A DNA stretch of 64,000 nt from CAYWMY01 sp046352935. GTDB lineage: Bacteria > Pseudomonadota > Gammaproteobacteria > Steroidobacterales > Steroidobacteraceae. A model generated the notes under the pieces. It did no database searches. It saw only the letters and a program-made list of their open reading frames with translations, and was not told the DNA's origin. The translations under genes and the position numbers were made by a program. Location of the stretch: positions 207,674-271,673 of the forward strand of contig JAXMGR010000002.1 of the NCBI GenBank assembly GCA_046352935.1, given 5' to 3'. Shown piece by piece: positions 26,332 to 35,318 of this stretch. How positions within the stretch are numbered: position 1 is the first letter of the stretch; every line of letters starts with the position of its first letter.

Positions 26332-27737
26332 GCAGCGCCTCCGGCGAGTCTCGCCGGCAGCTCGTGCGCCACGGCGCCGATGCTGCCGGCGCCCATCGTG
26401 ACGACGACATCGCCGGCCCGGAGCACGCCCGCGAGCGCCTCCGCGAGCTGCTCGATCTTCTCGACGAACACGGGCTCCACGCGGCCGCGCGAACGCACGG
26501 CGCGGCACACGGCGCGGCCGTCGGCCCCCGCGATCGGCGCCTCGCCGGCGGCGTACACCTCGCCCACCAGCAGCACGTCGGCGCCCGAGAGCACCTCGGC
26601 GAAGTCGTCGATGAGATCGCGGGTGCGCGTGTAGCGGTGCGGCTGGAACGCGAGCACGAGCCGGCGTCCCGGCCAGCCCTGCCGCACGGCATCGAGCGTG
26701 GCGGCGATCTCGGTCGGGTGGTGGCCGTAGTCGTCGACGATGGCGACCTGGCCACCGGCGAAGGGCACCTCGCCGACGCGCTCGAGGCGGCGGCCGATGC
26801 CCTGGAAGCCCGCGAGCGCGCGCTGGATCGCCGCGTCGGGCACCTCGAGCTCCGTGGCGACCGCGATCGCGGCGAGCGCGTTCCGCACGTTGTGCAGCCC
26901 CGGGATCGACAGTGTCACGGCGAGCGGACGGTCGATGCCCGCGCGCAGCACGTCGAAGCTGGAACGCATGCCTTCGCGGCGCACGTCGACGGCGCGCACG
27001 TCGACTCCCGCGCCGAGGCCATAGGTCACGACGGGTCGCGACACCGCGGTCAGGATGCCGGCGACGTGGGGATCGTCGGCGCAGAGCACCGCGAGGCCGT
27101 AGAACGGCAGGTTGTGCAGGAACTCGACGAAGCTGTGCTTGAGCCGCTCGAAGTCCCCCTCGTGCGTCGACAGGTGGTCGTTGTCGATGTTGGTGACGAT
27201 CGCGATCATCGGCTGCAGGTGCAGGAACGACGCGTCGCTCTCGTCGGCCTCCGCCACGAGGTAGCGCCCCGCTCCGAGGCGCGCGTTGCTGCCTGCGCTC
27301 TTGAGCCGCCCACCGATGACGAAGGTCGGATCGAGCCCGCCCTCGGCGAGCAGGCTGGCCACGAGGCTCGTGGTCGTGGTCTTGCCGTGCGTGCCGGCGA
27401 CGGCGATGGAATAGCGGAACCGCATGAGTTCCGCGAGCATCTCGGCGCGCTGCACGACGGGACGACGGGCCGCCTGCGCGGCCGTCACCTCGGGGTTGTC
27501 GGGGGCGACCGCGCTGGACACGACAACCACGTCGGCACCGGCGACGTTCGCGGCACGGTGACCGATGAAGACCCGCACGCCCTGCGCGGCGAGGCGATCG
27601 GTGACGGCGGAGGTGCGCTGGTCGGAGCCCTGCACGTCGTAGCCGAGGTTGACCAGCACCTCGGCGATACCGCTCATGCCGCTGCCGCCGATGCCGACGA
27701 GGTGGATGCGATGGATGCGACGCATGCGGTCCGTCAT
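26328..27737 (-). CDS. murC: UDP-N-acetylmuramate--L-alanine ligase
   Basis: 469 residues from ATG 27737, coupled by ATGA to murG upstream. An N-terminal UDP-binding Rossmann fold (IHLVGIGGSGMSGIAEVL) is followed by the Mur-ligase P-loop VAGTHGKTTTTSLVASL near residue 120, the DESDASF box, and the C-terminal domain with DDYGHHPTEI. It adds L-Ala to UDP-MurNAc. Confidence 0.97.
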   Translation of the reverse strand: MTDRMRRIHRIHLVGIGGSGMSGIAEVLVNLGYDVQGSDQRTSAVTDRLAAQGVRVFIGHRAANVAGADVVVVSSAVAPDNPEVTAAQAARRPVVQRAEMLAELMRFRYSIAVAGTHGKTTTTSLVASLLAEGGLDPTFVIGGRLKSAGSNARLGAGRYLVAEADESDASFLHLQPMIAIVTNIDNDHLSTHEGDFERLKHSFVEFLHNLPFYGLAVLCADDPHVAGILTAVSRPVVTYGLGAGVDVRAVDVRREGMRSSFDVLRAGIDRPLAVTLSIPGLHNVRNALAAIAVATELEVPDAAIQRALAGFQGIGRRLERVGEVPFAGGQVAIVDDYGHHPTEIAATLDAVRQGWPGRRLVLAFQPHRYTRTRDLIDDFAEVLSGADVLLVGEVYAAGEAPIAGADGRAVCRAVRSRGRVEPVFVEKIEQLAEALAGVLRAGDVVVTMGAGSIGAVAHELPARLAGGAA

Positions 27738-28828
27738 GCCGGCCTCCTCTCGACCTCGAGGCACAGCGCCGCGACCCGGTCCGCAGCGTCGGTGACAGCG
27801 ACCCGGCGCGCAGCGGCCGCCATGGCGGCGAGCCCCTCGCGGCCGCGCGACGTGAGATCCACGAGCAGGGCCGTGAGTGTCTCGGAGGTCAGTCCGGCCT
27901 CGGGAGCCAGCCGCGCGGCGCCGGCCTCGACGAGGAAGCGCGCGTTGTGGGTCTGGTGGTCGTCGACAGCCGCGGGGAAGGGAATCAGCACGGCGCCGAG
28001 GCCCGCCGCCGCGAGCTCCGCGACCGTGAGCGCGCCGGACCGGCAGACCGCGAGATCGGCCCATTCGTAGGCGCCCGGCATGTCCTCGATGAATTCGCGC
28101 ACGTGCGCCTTCACGCCGTGCCGTTCGTACGCGGCCAGCGTGTCCTGCTCGTGGCCACGGCCGCACTGGTGCACGACGATGGGCCGGACTTCCCGCGGGA
28201 TCGAGGCGAGAGCCGCCGGCATCAGCCCGTTGATGGCGCGGGCGCCCTGGCTGCCGCCGAACACCAGCAGACGCACCGGCCCCTGCCGCGACGCGAAGCG
28301 CGCCGCCGGGGCGGGAAGCGCGACGATCTCGGCACGCACGGGGTTGCCGACCACCGCGATCTCCCGGCGGATGCCAGCGGGAAAGCTGCCCGGGAACGCG
28401 GTCGCGACACGATCGGCGAGGCGGCAGAGGAGACGGTTGGTGAGACCCGCGACGGCATTCTGCTCGTGGATCACGAGCGGCGTGCGCGTGAGCCGGGCGG
28501 CGACGCCGCCCGGCCCGGAGACGAAGCCGCCGCAGCCGAGCACCACGGCGGGACGCAGGCGGCGGATGATCCGGAGTGCCTGCCACGTCGCCTGCAGCAG
28601 CTGGAACGGCGCGAACAGCAGCGAGCCCGGGCCCTTGCCGCGCAGGCCGCCGATGTCGACCCATTCGACGGGTATGCCGGCGGCGGGTACCAGGCGTGCC
28701 TCGATGCCACGCTTCGTGCCGAGCCAGACGACCTCGCGCTGACGGGCGGCCAGCGCCCTGGCGACCGCCAGCGCGGGGAAGACATGCCCCCCCGTGCCGC
28801 CCGCCATGATGAGCACGCGCCCGCTCAT
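27734..28828 (-). CDS. murG: UDP-N-acetylglucosamine--lipid I transferase MurG
   Basis: 364 residues from ATG 28828, coupled to ftsW by ATGA. A GT-B enzyme with the Gly-rich N-terminal loop MAGGTGGHVFPALAVARAL, the membrane-facing patch FQLLQATWQALRIIRRLRP and the second Gly loop VFGGSQGARAING. It converts lipid I to lipid II on the inner face of the membrane. Confidence 0.97.
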   Translation of the reverse strand: MSGRVLIMAGGTGGHVFPALAVARALAARQREVVWLGTKRGIEARLVPAAGIPVEWVDIGGLRGKGPGSLLFAPFQLLQATWQALRIIRRLRPAVVLGCGGFVSGPGGVAARLTRTPLVIHEQNAVAGLTNRLLCRLADRVATAFPGSFPAGIRREIAVVGNPVRAEIVALPAPAARFASRQGPVRLLVFGGSQGARAINGLMPAALASIPREVRPIVVHQCGRGHEQDTLAAYERHGVKAHVREFIEDMPGAYEWADLAVCRSGALTVAELAAAGLGAVLIPFPAAVDDHQTHNARFLVEAGAARLAPEAGLTSETLTALLVDLTSRGREGLAAMAAAARRVAVTDAADRVAALCLEVERRPA

Positions 28829-30012
28829 GTGTCCGCACCACCCCTCGCCGCAACGACGACGCGTCCGGACGCGGCCACCTCGTGGTGCACGCGCAGCAGC
28901 ACGCCGATCCACGCCAGCGTCACCACGAGGCTCGAGCGTCCGTAGGACAACAGCGGCAGCGTCAGCCCCTTGGTCGGCAGCAGACCCATGTTGACGCCCA
29001 CGTTGATGAACGCCTGCAGGCCGATCCAGATGCCGAAGGCGGCCGCCATGCAGGCGTGGAATCCCATGCCGGCCTCGCCCGCGAGCCGCGCGATGCGCAG
29101 CGCGCGCAGCACGAGCACCATGAACAGGCCGACCGTGACCAGCACACCGATGAAGCCGAATTCCTCGGCAAGCACCGCGAACACGAAGTCGGTGTGCGCC
29201 TCGGGCAGGTAGAACAGCTTCTGCACGCTGGAACCGAGCCCGACGCCGAGCCACTCGCCGCGGCCGATCGCGATCAGCGACTGCGTGAGCTGGAAGCCGC
29301 TGTTGAAGGGGTCGGCCCAGGGATCCAGGAACGCGGTCAGTCGCCGCACGCGGTATTCGGAGGACACGGCGACGAGCGCCATGAGCGCACCGCCGGCACC
29401 GGCGAGCAGCAGGGTGTCGCGCAGCCGAGCGCCCGCGATGAACAGCACGCCCACGCCCGCGACCAGCAGCACCATCGCCGAGCCGAAGTCGGGCTCCGCC
29501 AGCAGCAGCACGGCTGCAGCGCCCAGCACGGCGAGCGGCCGCAGGAACCCGCGGAAGCTGCTCCGCAGCGCCTCCTGGTGACGCACGACGTAGCCGCAGA
29601 TGTAGGTCAGGAGCAGCATGCGGGCCGCTTCGGAGGGCTGGAAGTTCAACGGACCGGCGCGGACCCAGCGGCGGCTGCCGTTCACGGCGTGCCCGATCCC
29701 CGGCACCAGCACCACCAGGAGCAGGCCGAAGGCCACGAGCAGCAGCGCGGTGCCGTTCTTCTCCCAGAACTCGACCGGCAGCTTCGTCATCACGAAGGCC
29801 GCCGCGACGCCGATCAGGGCCGAGAACATCTGGCGCTCGAGGTAGGCGAAGGGATCGCCGGACTGCCGGTCGGCCACCGTGACCGACGCCGACGTGACCA
29901 TGACCAGCCCGACGAGCAGCAGCGCGGCGGTCGTCATCACGACCACGGGATCGAACGCGAACCGCTGCTTGCGGCCCGCCGAGCGCGAGAACTGCAGGGA
30001 TGCGCTGTTCAT
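28825..30012 (-). CDS. ftsW: Peptidoglycan polymerase FtsW (SEDS family)
   Basis: 395 residues with about ten membrane helices. SEDS signatures are seen: GSRRWVRAGPLNFQPSEAAR near residue 115, DPFNSGFQLTQSLIAIGRGE near 240 with the catalytic-loop region after it, and PTKGLTLPLLSYGRSSL near 350. It polymerises glycan strands at the septum together with FtsI. Both ends overlap neighbouring genes by four bases. Confidence 0.96.
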   Translation of the reverse strand: MNSASLQFSRSAGRKQRFAFDPVVVMTTAALLLVGLVMVTSASVTVADRQSGDPFAYLERQMFSALIGVAAAFVMTKLPVEFWEKNGTALLLVAFGLLLVVLVPGIGHAVNGSRRWVRAGPLNFQPSEAARMLLLTYICGYVVRHQEALRSSFRGFLRPLAVLGAAAVLLLAEPDFGSAMVLLVAGVGVLFIAGARLRDTLLLAGAGGALMALVAVSSEYRVRRLTAFLDPWADPFNSGFQLTQSLIAIGRGEWLGVGLGSSVQKLFYLPEAHTDFVFAVLAEEFGFIGVLVTVGLFMVLVLRALRIARLAGEAGMGFHACMAAAFGIWIGLQAFINVGVNMGLLPTKGLTLPLLSYGRSSLVVTLAWIGVLLRVHHEVAASGRVVVAARGGADT

Positions 30013-31367
30013 GCGGGCAGACTCCGGACCGCCGCGGCGAACACGGCGCCGCGCTCGGCGTAATCACGGAACATGTCGAGACTCGCGCAGGCCGGCGAGA
30101 GCAGCACGGTGTCCCCGGACCGTGCGAGCCCGGCCGCGCGCTGCACGGCCTCGGGCAGCGTCACCGCACGATGGACCTCGCAGACGCCGTCCAGCGCCGC
30201 GGCGATCGCGGCGGCGTCGCGCCCGATCAGCACGACGGCGCGCACCTTGCCGCGGAACGCAGCGGCCAGCGGCGAGAAATCCTGGCCCTTGCCGTCGCCA
30301 CCCGCGATCAGCACGAGCGGCCCCGTGAAGCCCGCGACTGCGGCCAGCGTCGCGCCGACGTTCGTGCCCTTGGAATCGTCGATCCAGCGCACGCCGCGAC
30401 GGTCCGCGACCCACTGCGCGCGATGCGGCAGGCCGGTGAAGGAGCGCAGCGTCCCGAGCATGGCGGGCCGCGGCAGCCCGCAGGCGTCGCCGAGTGCCAG
30501 CGCCGCGAGCGCGTTGGCCGCGTTGTGCGCGCCCGCGATGCCCAGTTCCGCGACGGGCATCAGGGCATCACCCCGCGCCACGAGCCACTCACGCCCGTCG
30601 CGCACCGCGACCGCGTAGTCGGCCTGCGGATCGAGGACACTGAAACGCGCGGTGGCCTGCCCCGGACGCGGCAGGCGCGTCGTGTACTCGTCGTCGGCAT
30701 TCACCACGGCGGTGCCGCAGCGCTCGAAGATGCGGGCCTTGGCCGCGCCGTACTCGACGAGGTCGCTATAGCGGTCCATGTGGTCCGGCGTGAGGTTCAG
30801 CACGGCCCCCGCCTCCAGCACCAGCGAATGCGTCGTCTCGAGCTGGTAGCTCGACAGCTCCAGCACGTACAGGTCGGCCGCGTCGCCCGTCAGCAGGTCG
30901 AGCGCCGGTTCGCCGAGGTTGCCACCCACGCGCACGCGCAGACCGGCGGCGCGCGCCATCTCGCCCACCAGCGTCGTGACCGTGCTCTTGCCGTTCGTGC
31001 CGGTGATGCCGACGACACGCCCCGACACCTCGCGCGCGAACAGCTCGATGTCGCCCAGCACGTCGAGGCCGCGGGAAGTCGCCTCGACGAGCAGCGGCTC
31101 GCGCAGCGACACGCCGGGAGACACCACGACCTGGCCCGCGCCGTCGAGCAGCCGCAGGTCGAAGCGCCCGAAGCTAGTCACGGCGTCGATGCCGAGGCGC
31201 GCGAGCTCGCCGGCGCCGGGCGGCGTCGCGCGGCTGTCGGTGATGCGCAGCCGGTGGCCGCGCGCAGCGAGGTGCCGCGCGCAGGACAGGCCCGTCTTGC
31301 CGAGCCCGACGATCAGGCTGACGGGGCTCGCCAGGCCGGAACGCTGCTTGTCGACGTTCGATGCCAT
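30009..31367 (-). CDS. murD: UDP-N-acetylmuramoylalanine--D-glutamate ligase
   Basis: 452 residues from ATG 31367. The N-terminal domain begins LIVGLGKTGLSCARHLA; the P-loop is ITGTNGKSTVTTLVGEM (~115). The central domain has LNLTPDHMDRY, and the C-terminal part has WIDDSKGTNVGATLAAV, all standard for MurD. It adds D-Glu. It starts just after the mraY stop and overlaps ftsW by four bases. Confidence 0.97.
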   Translation of the reverse strand: MASNVDKQRSGLASPVSLIVGLGKTGLSCARHLAARGHRLRITDSRATPPGAGELARLGIDAVTSFGRFDLRLLDGAGQVVVSPGVSLREPLLVEATSRGLDVLGDIELFAREVSGRVVGITGTNGKSTVTTLVGEMARAAGLRVRVGGNLGEPALDLLTGDAADLYVLELSSYQLETTHSLVLEAGAVLNLTPDHMDRYSDLVEYGAAKARIFERCGTAVVNADDEYTTRLPRPGQATARFSVLDPQADYAVAVRDGREWLVARGDALMPVAELGIAGAHNAANALAALALGDACGLPRPAMLGTLRSFTGLPHRAQWVADRRGVRWIDDSKGTNVGATLAAVAGFTGPLVLIAGGDGKGQDFSPLAAAFRGKVRAVVLIGRDAAAIAAALDGVCEVHRAVTLPEAVQRAAGLARSGDTVLLSPACASLDMFRDYAERGAVFAAAVRSLPA

Positions 31368-31369
31368 CG

Positions 31370-32455
31370 TCACCGGATCTTCAGGGTTGCGAGGCCGATG
31401 AGGACGAGCACGAACGAGATGATCCAGAAGCGCACGATCACCTTCGGTTCGGCCCAGCCCTTCAGCTCGAAGTGGTGGTGGATCGGCGCCATGCGGAAGA
31501 TGCGCTTGCCGCGCAGCTTGAAGGAGCCGACCTGCAGCATGACCGAGACCGTCTCGAGCACGAAGATCCCGCCCATCACCGCGAGCACGATCTCCTGGCG
31601 CACCATGACGGCCGCGACACCGAGCGCGGCGCCGAGCGCCAGCGCGCCGACGTCGCCCATGAACACCTGCGCCGGGTAGGTGTTGAACCAGAGGAAGCCG
31701 AGTCCCGCGCCGGCCATCGCGGACAGGAAGATCAGCATCTCGCCGACACCCGGCACGTACGGGATCTGCAGGTAGGTCGCGAACTTCACGTTGCCGGTGA
31801 CGTAGGCGAACACGCCGAGCGCGGCGGCGACCATCACGCAGGGCATGATCGCCAGGCCGTCGAGCCCGTCGGTGAGGTTCACCGCGTTGCTGGAACCGAC
31901 GATCACGAAGTACGTGAACAGCACGAAGCCCGCGACCGACAGCGGCTGCGCGTAGTGCTTGACGAAGGGCACGTACAGCGAGGTCTCGGCCGGCGTGATG
32001 GCGGTGTACCAGAGCGCGAGCGCCGCACCGAGGCCCGCGACGGACTGCCAGAGATATTTCCAGCGCGCCGCCAGCCCGCGTGGATCCCGGACCACGAGCT
32101 TGAGGTAGTCGTCGTAGAAGCCGATGAGGCCGAACGCGGCGGTCACCCCGAGCGCGATCCAGACGTGCCGGCTGCCGGGGTCGCACCAGGCGAGCGTCGC
32201 GAGCAGCATGGCGACGAGGATCAGCGCGCCGCCCATGGTCGGCGTGCCCTTCTTGCCGAGGTGCGTCTGCGGACCGTCGCTGCGCACGACCTGGCCGATC
32301 TGGCCCGCGGCGAGACGGCGGATCATCCACGGGCCGACGAGCAGCGAGATCGCGAGCGCCGTGAGCGCCGCGAGGATCGCCCGCAGCGTCAGGTAGTTGA
32401 ACACGCGGAAGGCGCCGTAGTACTGCGCCAGCCAGTCGAGCACGCGAAGCAGCAT
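31370..32455 (-). CDS. mraY: Phospho-N-acetylmuramoyl-pentapeptide transferase MraY
   Basis: 361 residues, the usual length, with ten membrane helices. The catalytic Asp cluster is seen in FYDDYLKLV (~115-118) and NAVNLTDGLDGLAIMP (~190), with the third motif MGDVGALALG (~267) and the HHHFELKGW loop (~325). It forms lipid I from UDP-MurNAc-pentapeptide and undecaprenyl phosphate. It starts on the last base of the murF stop. Confidence 0.97.
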   Translation of the reverse strand: MLLRVLDWLAQYYGAFRVFNYLTLRAILAALTALAISLLVGPWMIRRLAAGQIGQVVRSDGPQTHLGKKGTPTMGGALILVAMLLATLAWCDPGSRHVWIALGVTAAFGLIGFYDDYLKLVVRDPRGLAARWKYLWQSVAGLGAALALWYTAITPAETSLYVPFVKHYAQPLSVAGFVLFTYFVIVGSSNAVNLTDGLDGLAIMPCVMVAAALGVFAYVTGNVKFATYLQIPYVPGVGEMLIFLSAMAGAGLGFLWFNTYPAQVFMGDVGALALGAALGVAAVMVRQEIVLAVMGGIFVLETVSVMLQVGSFKLRGKRIFRMAPIHHHFELKGWAEPKVIVRFWIISFVLVLIGLATLKIR

Positions 32456-33834
32456 CAGTGCGTCCCCCCCGCTTCCGCGATTGCGTTGCCCGCGGCGAGC
32501 GCTTCGACCACGCGCTCCAGCCGGTTGACCCGCGAGCCCTTCACCAGCACGTATGTCCCGGCGGACAGTTCGGGCCGCAGCGCGACCGTCAGCTCCCCGG
32601 CCGAGCCGTACCAGGCGGCGCCGGCGCCGAAGGCGCGCACCGCGTCGCGCGCGCCCTCACCCAGGGCGAACAGCCGCTCGACGCCGCGTGCGCGTGCGTA
32701 GGTCGCGGCGTCCTCGTGGCTCGCACGCGCGTGGTCACCGAGCTCGGCCATCTCGCCCAGCACCAGCAGGCGCCGCCCCGGCAGGGCGGCCAGCGTGTCG
32801 ATGCCGGCGCGCACTGAACTCGGGTTGGCGTTGTAGGAATCGTCGATCAGCCACGCCCCCTGCGGCGTCGACTTCAGCTGCAGGCGTCCCTTCACCGCAC
32901 GCATGCTGCCGAGGCCGGCGACGATCACTTCGAGCGGTGCACCGGCGGCCGCGGCCGCGGCCGCCGCACCCAGCGCGTTCACGACGTTGTGGGCACCCGC
33001 GAGCGCGAGGCGGACCGGCCGCGACCCCGCCGGCGTGACGAGCCGGAAGTCCGTGACGAAGGCGCCCGCCTCGATGCCACTGCGCACGTCCTCGGCACGG
33101 AAATCCGCGGCGGCGGCGCCGAAGCTCACGATCCGCCCGGCACGGGACATCCCGCGCCACAGCCCGGCGTAGTCGTCGCCGGCGTTGATCACCGCGGTGG
33201 CGGCCGGCCCGAGGCCCGCGACCATCTCGCCCTCCGCCGCGGCCACGCCATCGAGGCTGCCGAAGCCCTCGAGGTGCTCGGCGCCCGCGTTGGTGATGAT
33301 GCCGACGGTCGGCCGCGCGATGTCGACGAGCGCCGCGATCTCGCCGGGATGGTTCGCGCCCATCTCGATCACGGCGCAGCGATGTGTGCCGTCGAGCCGG
33401 AACAGCGTGAGCGGCACGCCGATGTGGTTGTTGAGATTGCCGCGCGTGGCCAGCACGGGACCGATCCCGCCGAGGATCGCGGCGATCATCTCCTTGGTGG
33501 TCGTCTTGCCGTTGCTGCCGCCGACGGCGACGAGCCGCAGGTCGAAGCGTGCGCGCCAGGCGCGCGCCAGGTCGCCGAGCGCCTGCGTGGTGTCCGCGAC
33601 GATCACCTGCGGCACGCGCACCTCGACCGGCCGCGCGACGACCACGGCGGCGGCGCCGCGCTCGACGGCTGCCGCGACGTAATCATGACCGTCGAGGCGC
33701 TCACCACGGATCGCGACGAAGACCTCGCCCGCGGCCAGCGTACGCGTGTCGATGCCGATGCCGGCGATGTCGAGGTCCGGCCCGCGCAGCGAACCGCCCG
33801 TCACCCCCGCGATGAAGGACAGCGACGCCTTCAT
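32455..33834 (-). CDS. murF: UDP-MurNAc-tripeptide--D-alanyl-D-alanine ligase
   Basis: 459 residues from ATG 33834 (ATGA overlap with murE). It has a MurF-type N-terminal domain (GIGIDTRTLAAGEVFVAI), P-loop VGGSNGKTTTKEMIAAI near residue 110, and MGANHPGEIAALVDIARP. The C-terminal domain carries WLIDDSYNANPSSVRAG, typical of MurF. It adds D-Ala-D-Ala made by Ddl. Confidence 0.97.
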   Translation of the reverse strand: MKASLSFIAGVTGGSLRGPDLDIAGIGIDTRTLAAGEVFVAIRGERLDGHDYVAAAVERGAAAVVVARPVEVRVPQVIVADTTQALGDLARAWRARFDLRLVAVGGSNGKTTTKEMIAAILGGIGPVLATRGNLNNHIGVPLTLFRLDGTHRCAVIEMGANHPGEIAALVDIARPTVGIITNAGAEHLEGFGSLDGVAAAEGEMVAGLGPAATAVINAGDDYAGLWRGMSRAGRIVSFGAAAADFRAEDVRSGIEAGAFVTDFRLVTPAGSRPVRLALAGAHNVVNALGAAAAAAAAGAPLEVIVAGLGSMRAVKGRLQLKSTPQGAWLIDDSYNANPSSVRAGIDTLAALPGRRLLVLGEMAELGDHARASHEDAATYARARGVERLFALGEGARDAVRAFGAGAAWYGSAGELTVALRPELSAGTYVLVKGSRVNRLERVVEALAAGNAIAEAGGTH

Positions 33835-35318
33835 GCCGCGCCCCCCGTGAGCCCCGCGAGCACGGCCCGGTCGCTGAAATCCCGCCGCCCCGCGGCGGTG
33901 AGCTGGTAGTCCTCGTGGCCCTTGCCGGCGACCAGCACGACGTCGCCGGCCGCCGCACCCGCAAAGGCGGACTGGATCGCCGCGAGCCGGTCGTGCTCGA
34001 TGCGCACGCGCCCGGGGCGCGCCATGCCGGCCAGGATCATCGCGACGATGTCCCCCGGCGGTTCGCCGCGCGGGTTGTCGTCCGTGAGGACGACAGCGTC
34101 GGCGAGACGCTCGGCGACAGCGCCCATCTCGGCGCGCTTGCCGCGGTCGCGCTCGCCACCGCAGCCGAACACGACCGTGAGCCGGCCGCGGCAGTGATGG
34201 CGGGCAGCAGCGAGCGCCTTGCCGAGTGCATCGGGCGTATGCGCATAGTCGACGATGCACAGCGGCCCACCCGCCGGCGCCACGAACGTCTCCATGCGTC
34301 CCGGCGGCGCACCGGCCGCGGCGAGCGCACGTGACGCATCCGCGAGCGGAACTCCGAGTGCGAGCAGCACGCCCAGCACGACGAGCAGGTTCTCGACGTT
34401 GAAGTCGCCGACGAGCGGCGAGCGCAGCTGTACCGCGCCCTCGTGCGTCTCGACGTCCACGTCGAGGCCCGTGAGCGTGCTCGCCGCACGCGTGGCGCGG
34501 ACGTAGCGTCCGTCATCACGCCCCGACCCGGCGTGTGCGCCGACCGCGGTCAGCGCCACGCCCGCGGGCAGCGCGGCGGCAAACGCGCGGCCGGCCGCGT
34601 CGGTCACGTTGATCACCGCGTGCTCGACGCCGGGCAGCGCGAACAGGCGGGCCTTGGCGGCCGCATAGCGTTCCATCGTGCCGTGATAGTCGAGATGGTC
34701 CCGGGTCAGGTTCGTGAACGCGGCGACACGCAGGCGCACACCGTCGATGCGTCCCTGGTCCAGCGCATGCGACGAGACCTCCATCGCGACGTGCGTGGCA
34801 CCCTGCGCGGCGAGTTCTGCGAGCTGGCGATGCAGGCTCAGCACGTCGGGCGTCGTGTGGCTGCCCGCCGTCACGGCGGGAGGAACGCCGGCGCCGAGCG
34901 TACCGCTGTAGGCGGCCGCGACGCCGAGACGGCCCAGCGCGCCGGCGCAGAGCCAGGCGCAGGTGGTCTTGCCGTTGGTACCGGTCACCCCGGCGATCGC
35001 GAGCCGTGCCGAAGGCGCGCCGAAGAAGCGGTCGGCCATTCCGCCGAGCCGCGCACGCAGCCCCGGCACGGGCACGCCGACCGCATTCGACAGCGCGGGG
35101 CCCGCGGGCGGAGCTTCGGCCGGATCCCAGAGCACGGCCGCGGCGCCGCGCTCCAGTGCCTGCGATGCGAAGTCGAGGCCGTGACGGGTGAAGCCGCGCA
35201 GCGCCACGAACGCGCCACCCGGGCGCACGCTGCGCGCGTCGAGCGCCAGATCGCGCACGACGATGTCGGGAACACCCGCGACACCATCGAGCAGCTCACG
35301 CAGCGACACCGCGCTCAT
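33831..35318 (-). CDS. murE: UDP-MurNAc-L-Ala-D-Glu--meso-diaminopimelate ligase
   Basis: 495 residues. Its N-terminal domain has LALDARSVRPGGAFVALRG, and the P-loop is GVTGTNGKTTCAWLC (~115). The amino-acid-selecting motif is DNPR (in LTDDNPRGEPPGDI, ~405), the form that selects meso-diaminopimelate over lysine, in line with a Gram-negative wall. Both ends overlap neighbours (ftsI and murF) by four bases. Confidence 0.97.
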   Translation of the reverse strand: MSAVSLRELLDGVAGVPDIVVRDLALDARSVRPGGAFVALRGFTRHGLDFASQALERGAAAVLWDPAEAPPAGPALSNAVGVPVPGLRARLGGMADRFFGAPSARLAIAGVTGTNGKTTCAWLCAGALGRLGVAAAYSGTLGAGVPPAVTAGSHTTPDVLSLHRQLAELAAQGATHVAMEVSSHALDQGRIDGVRLRVAAFTNLTRDHLDYHGTMERYAAAKARLFALPGVEHAVINVTDAAGRAFAAALPAGVALTAVGAHAGSGRDDGRYVRATRAASTLTGLDVDVETHEGAVQLRSPLVGDFNVENLLVVLGVLLALGVPLADASRALAAAGAPPGRMETFVAPAGGPLCIVDYAHTPDALGKALAAARHHCRGRLTVVFGCGGERDRGKRAEMGAVAERLADAVVLTDDNPRGEPPGDIVAMILAGMARPGRVRIEHDRLAAIQSAFAGAAAGDVVLVAGKGHEDYQLTAAGRRDFSDRAVLAGLTGGAA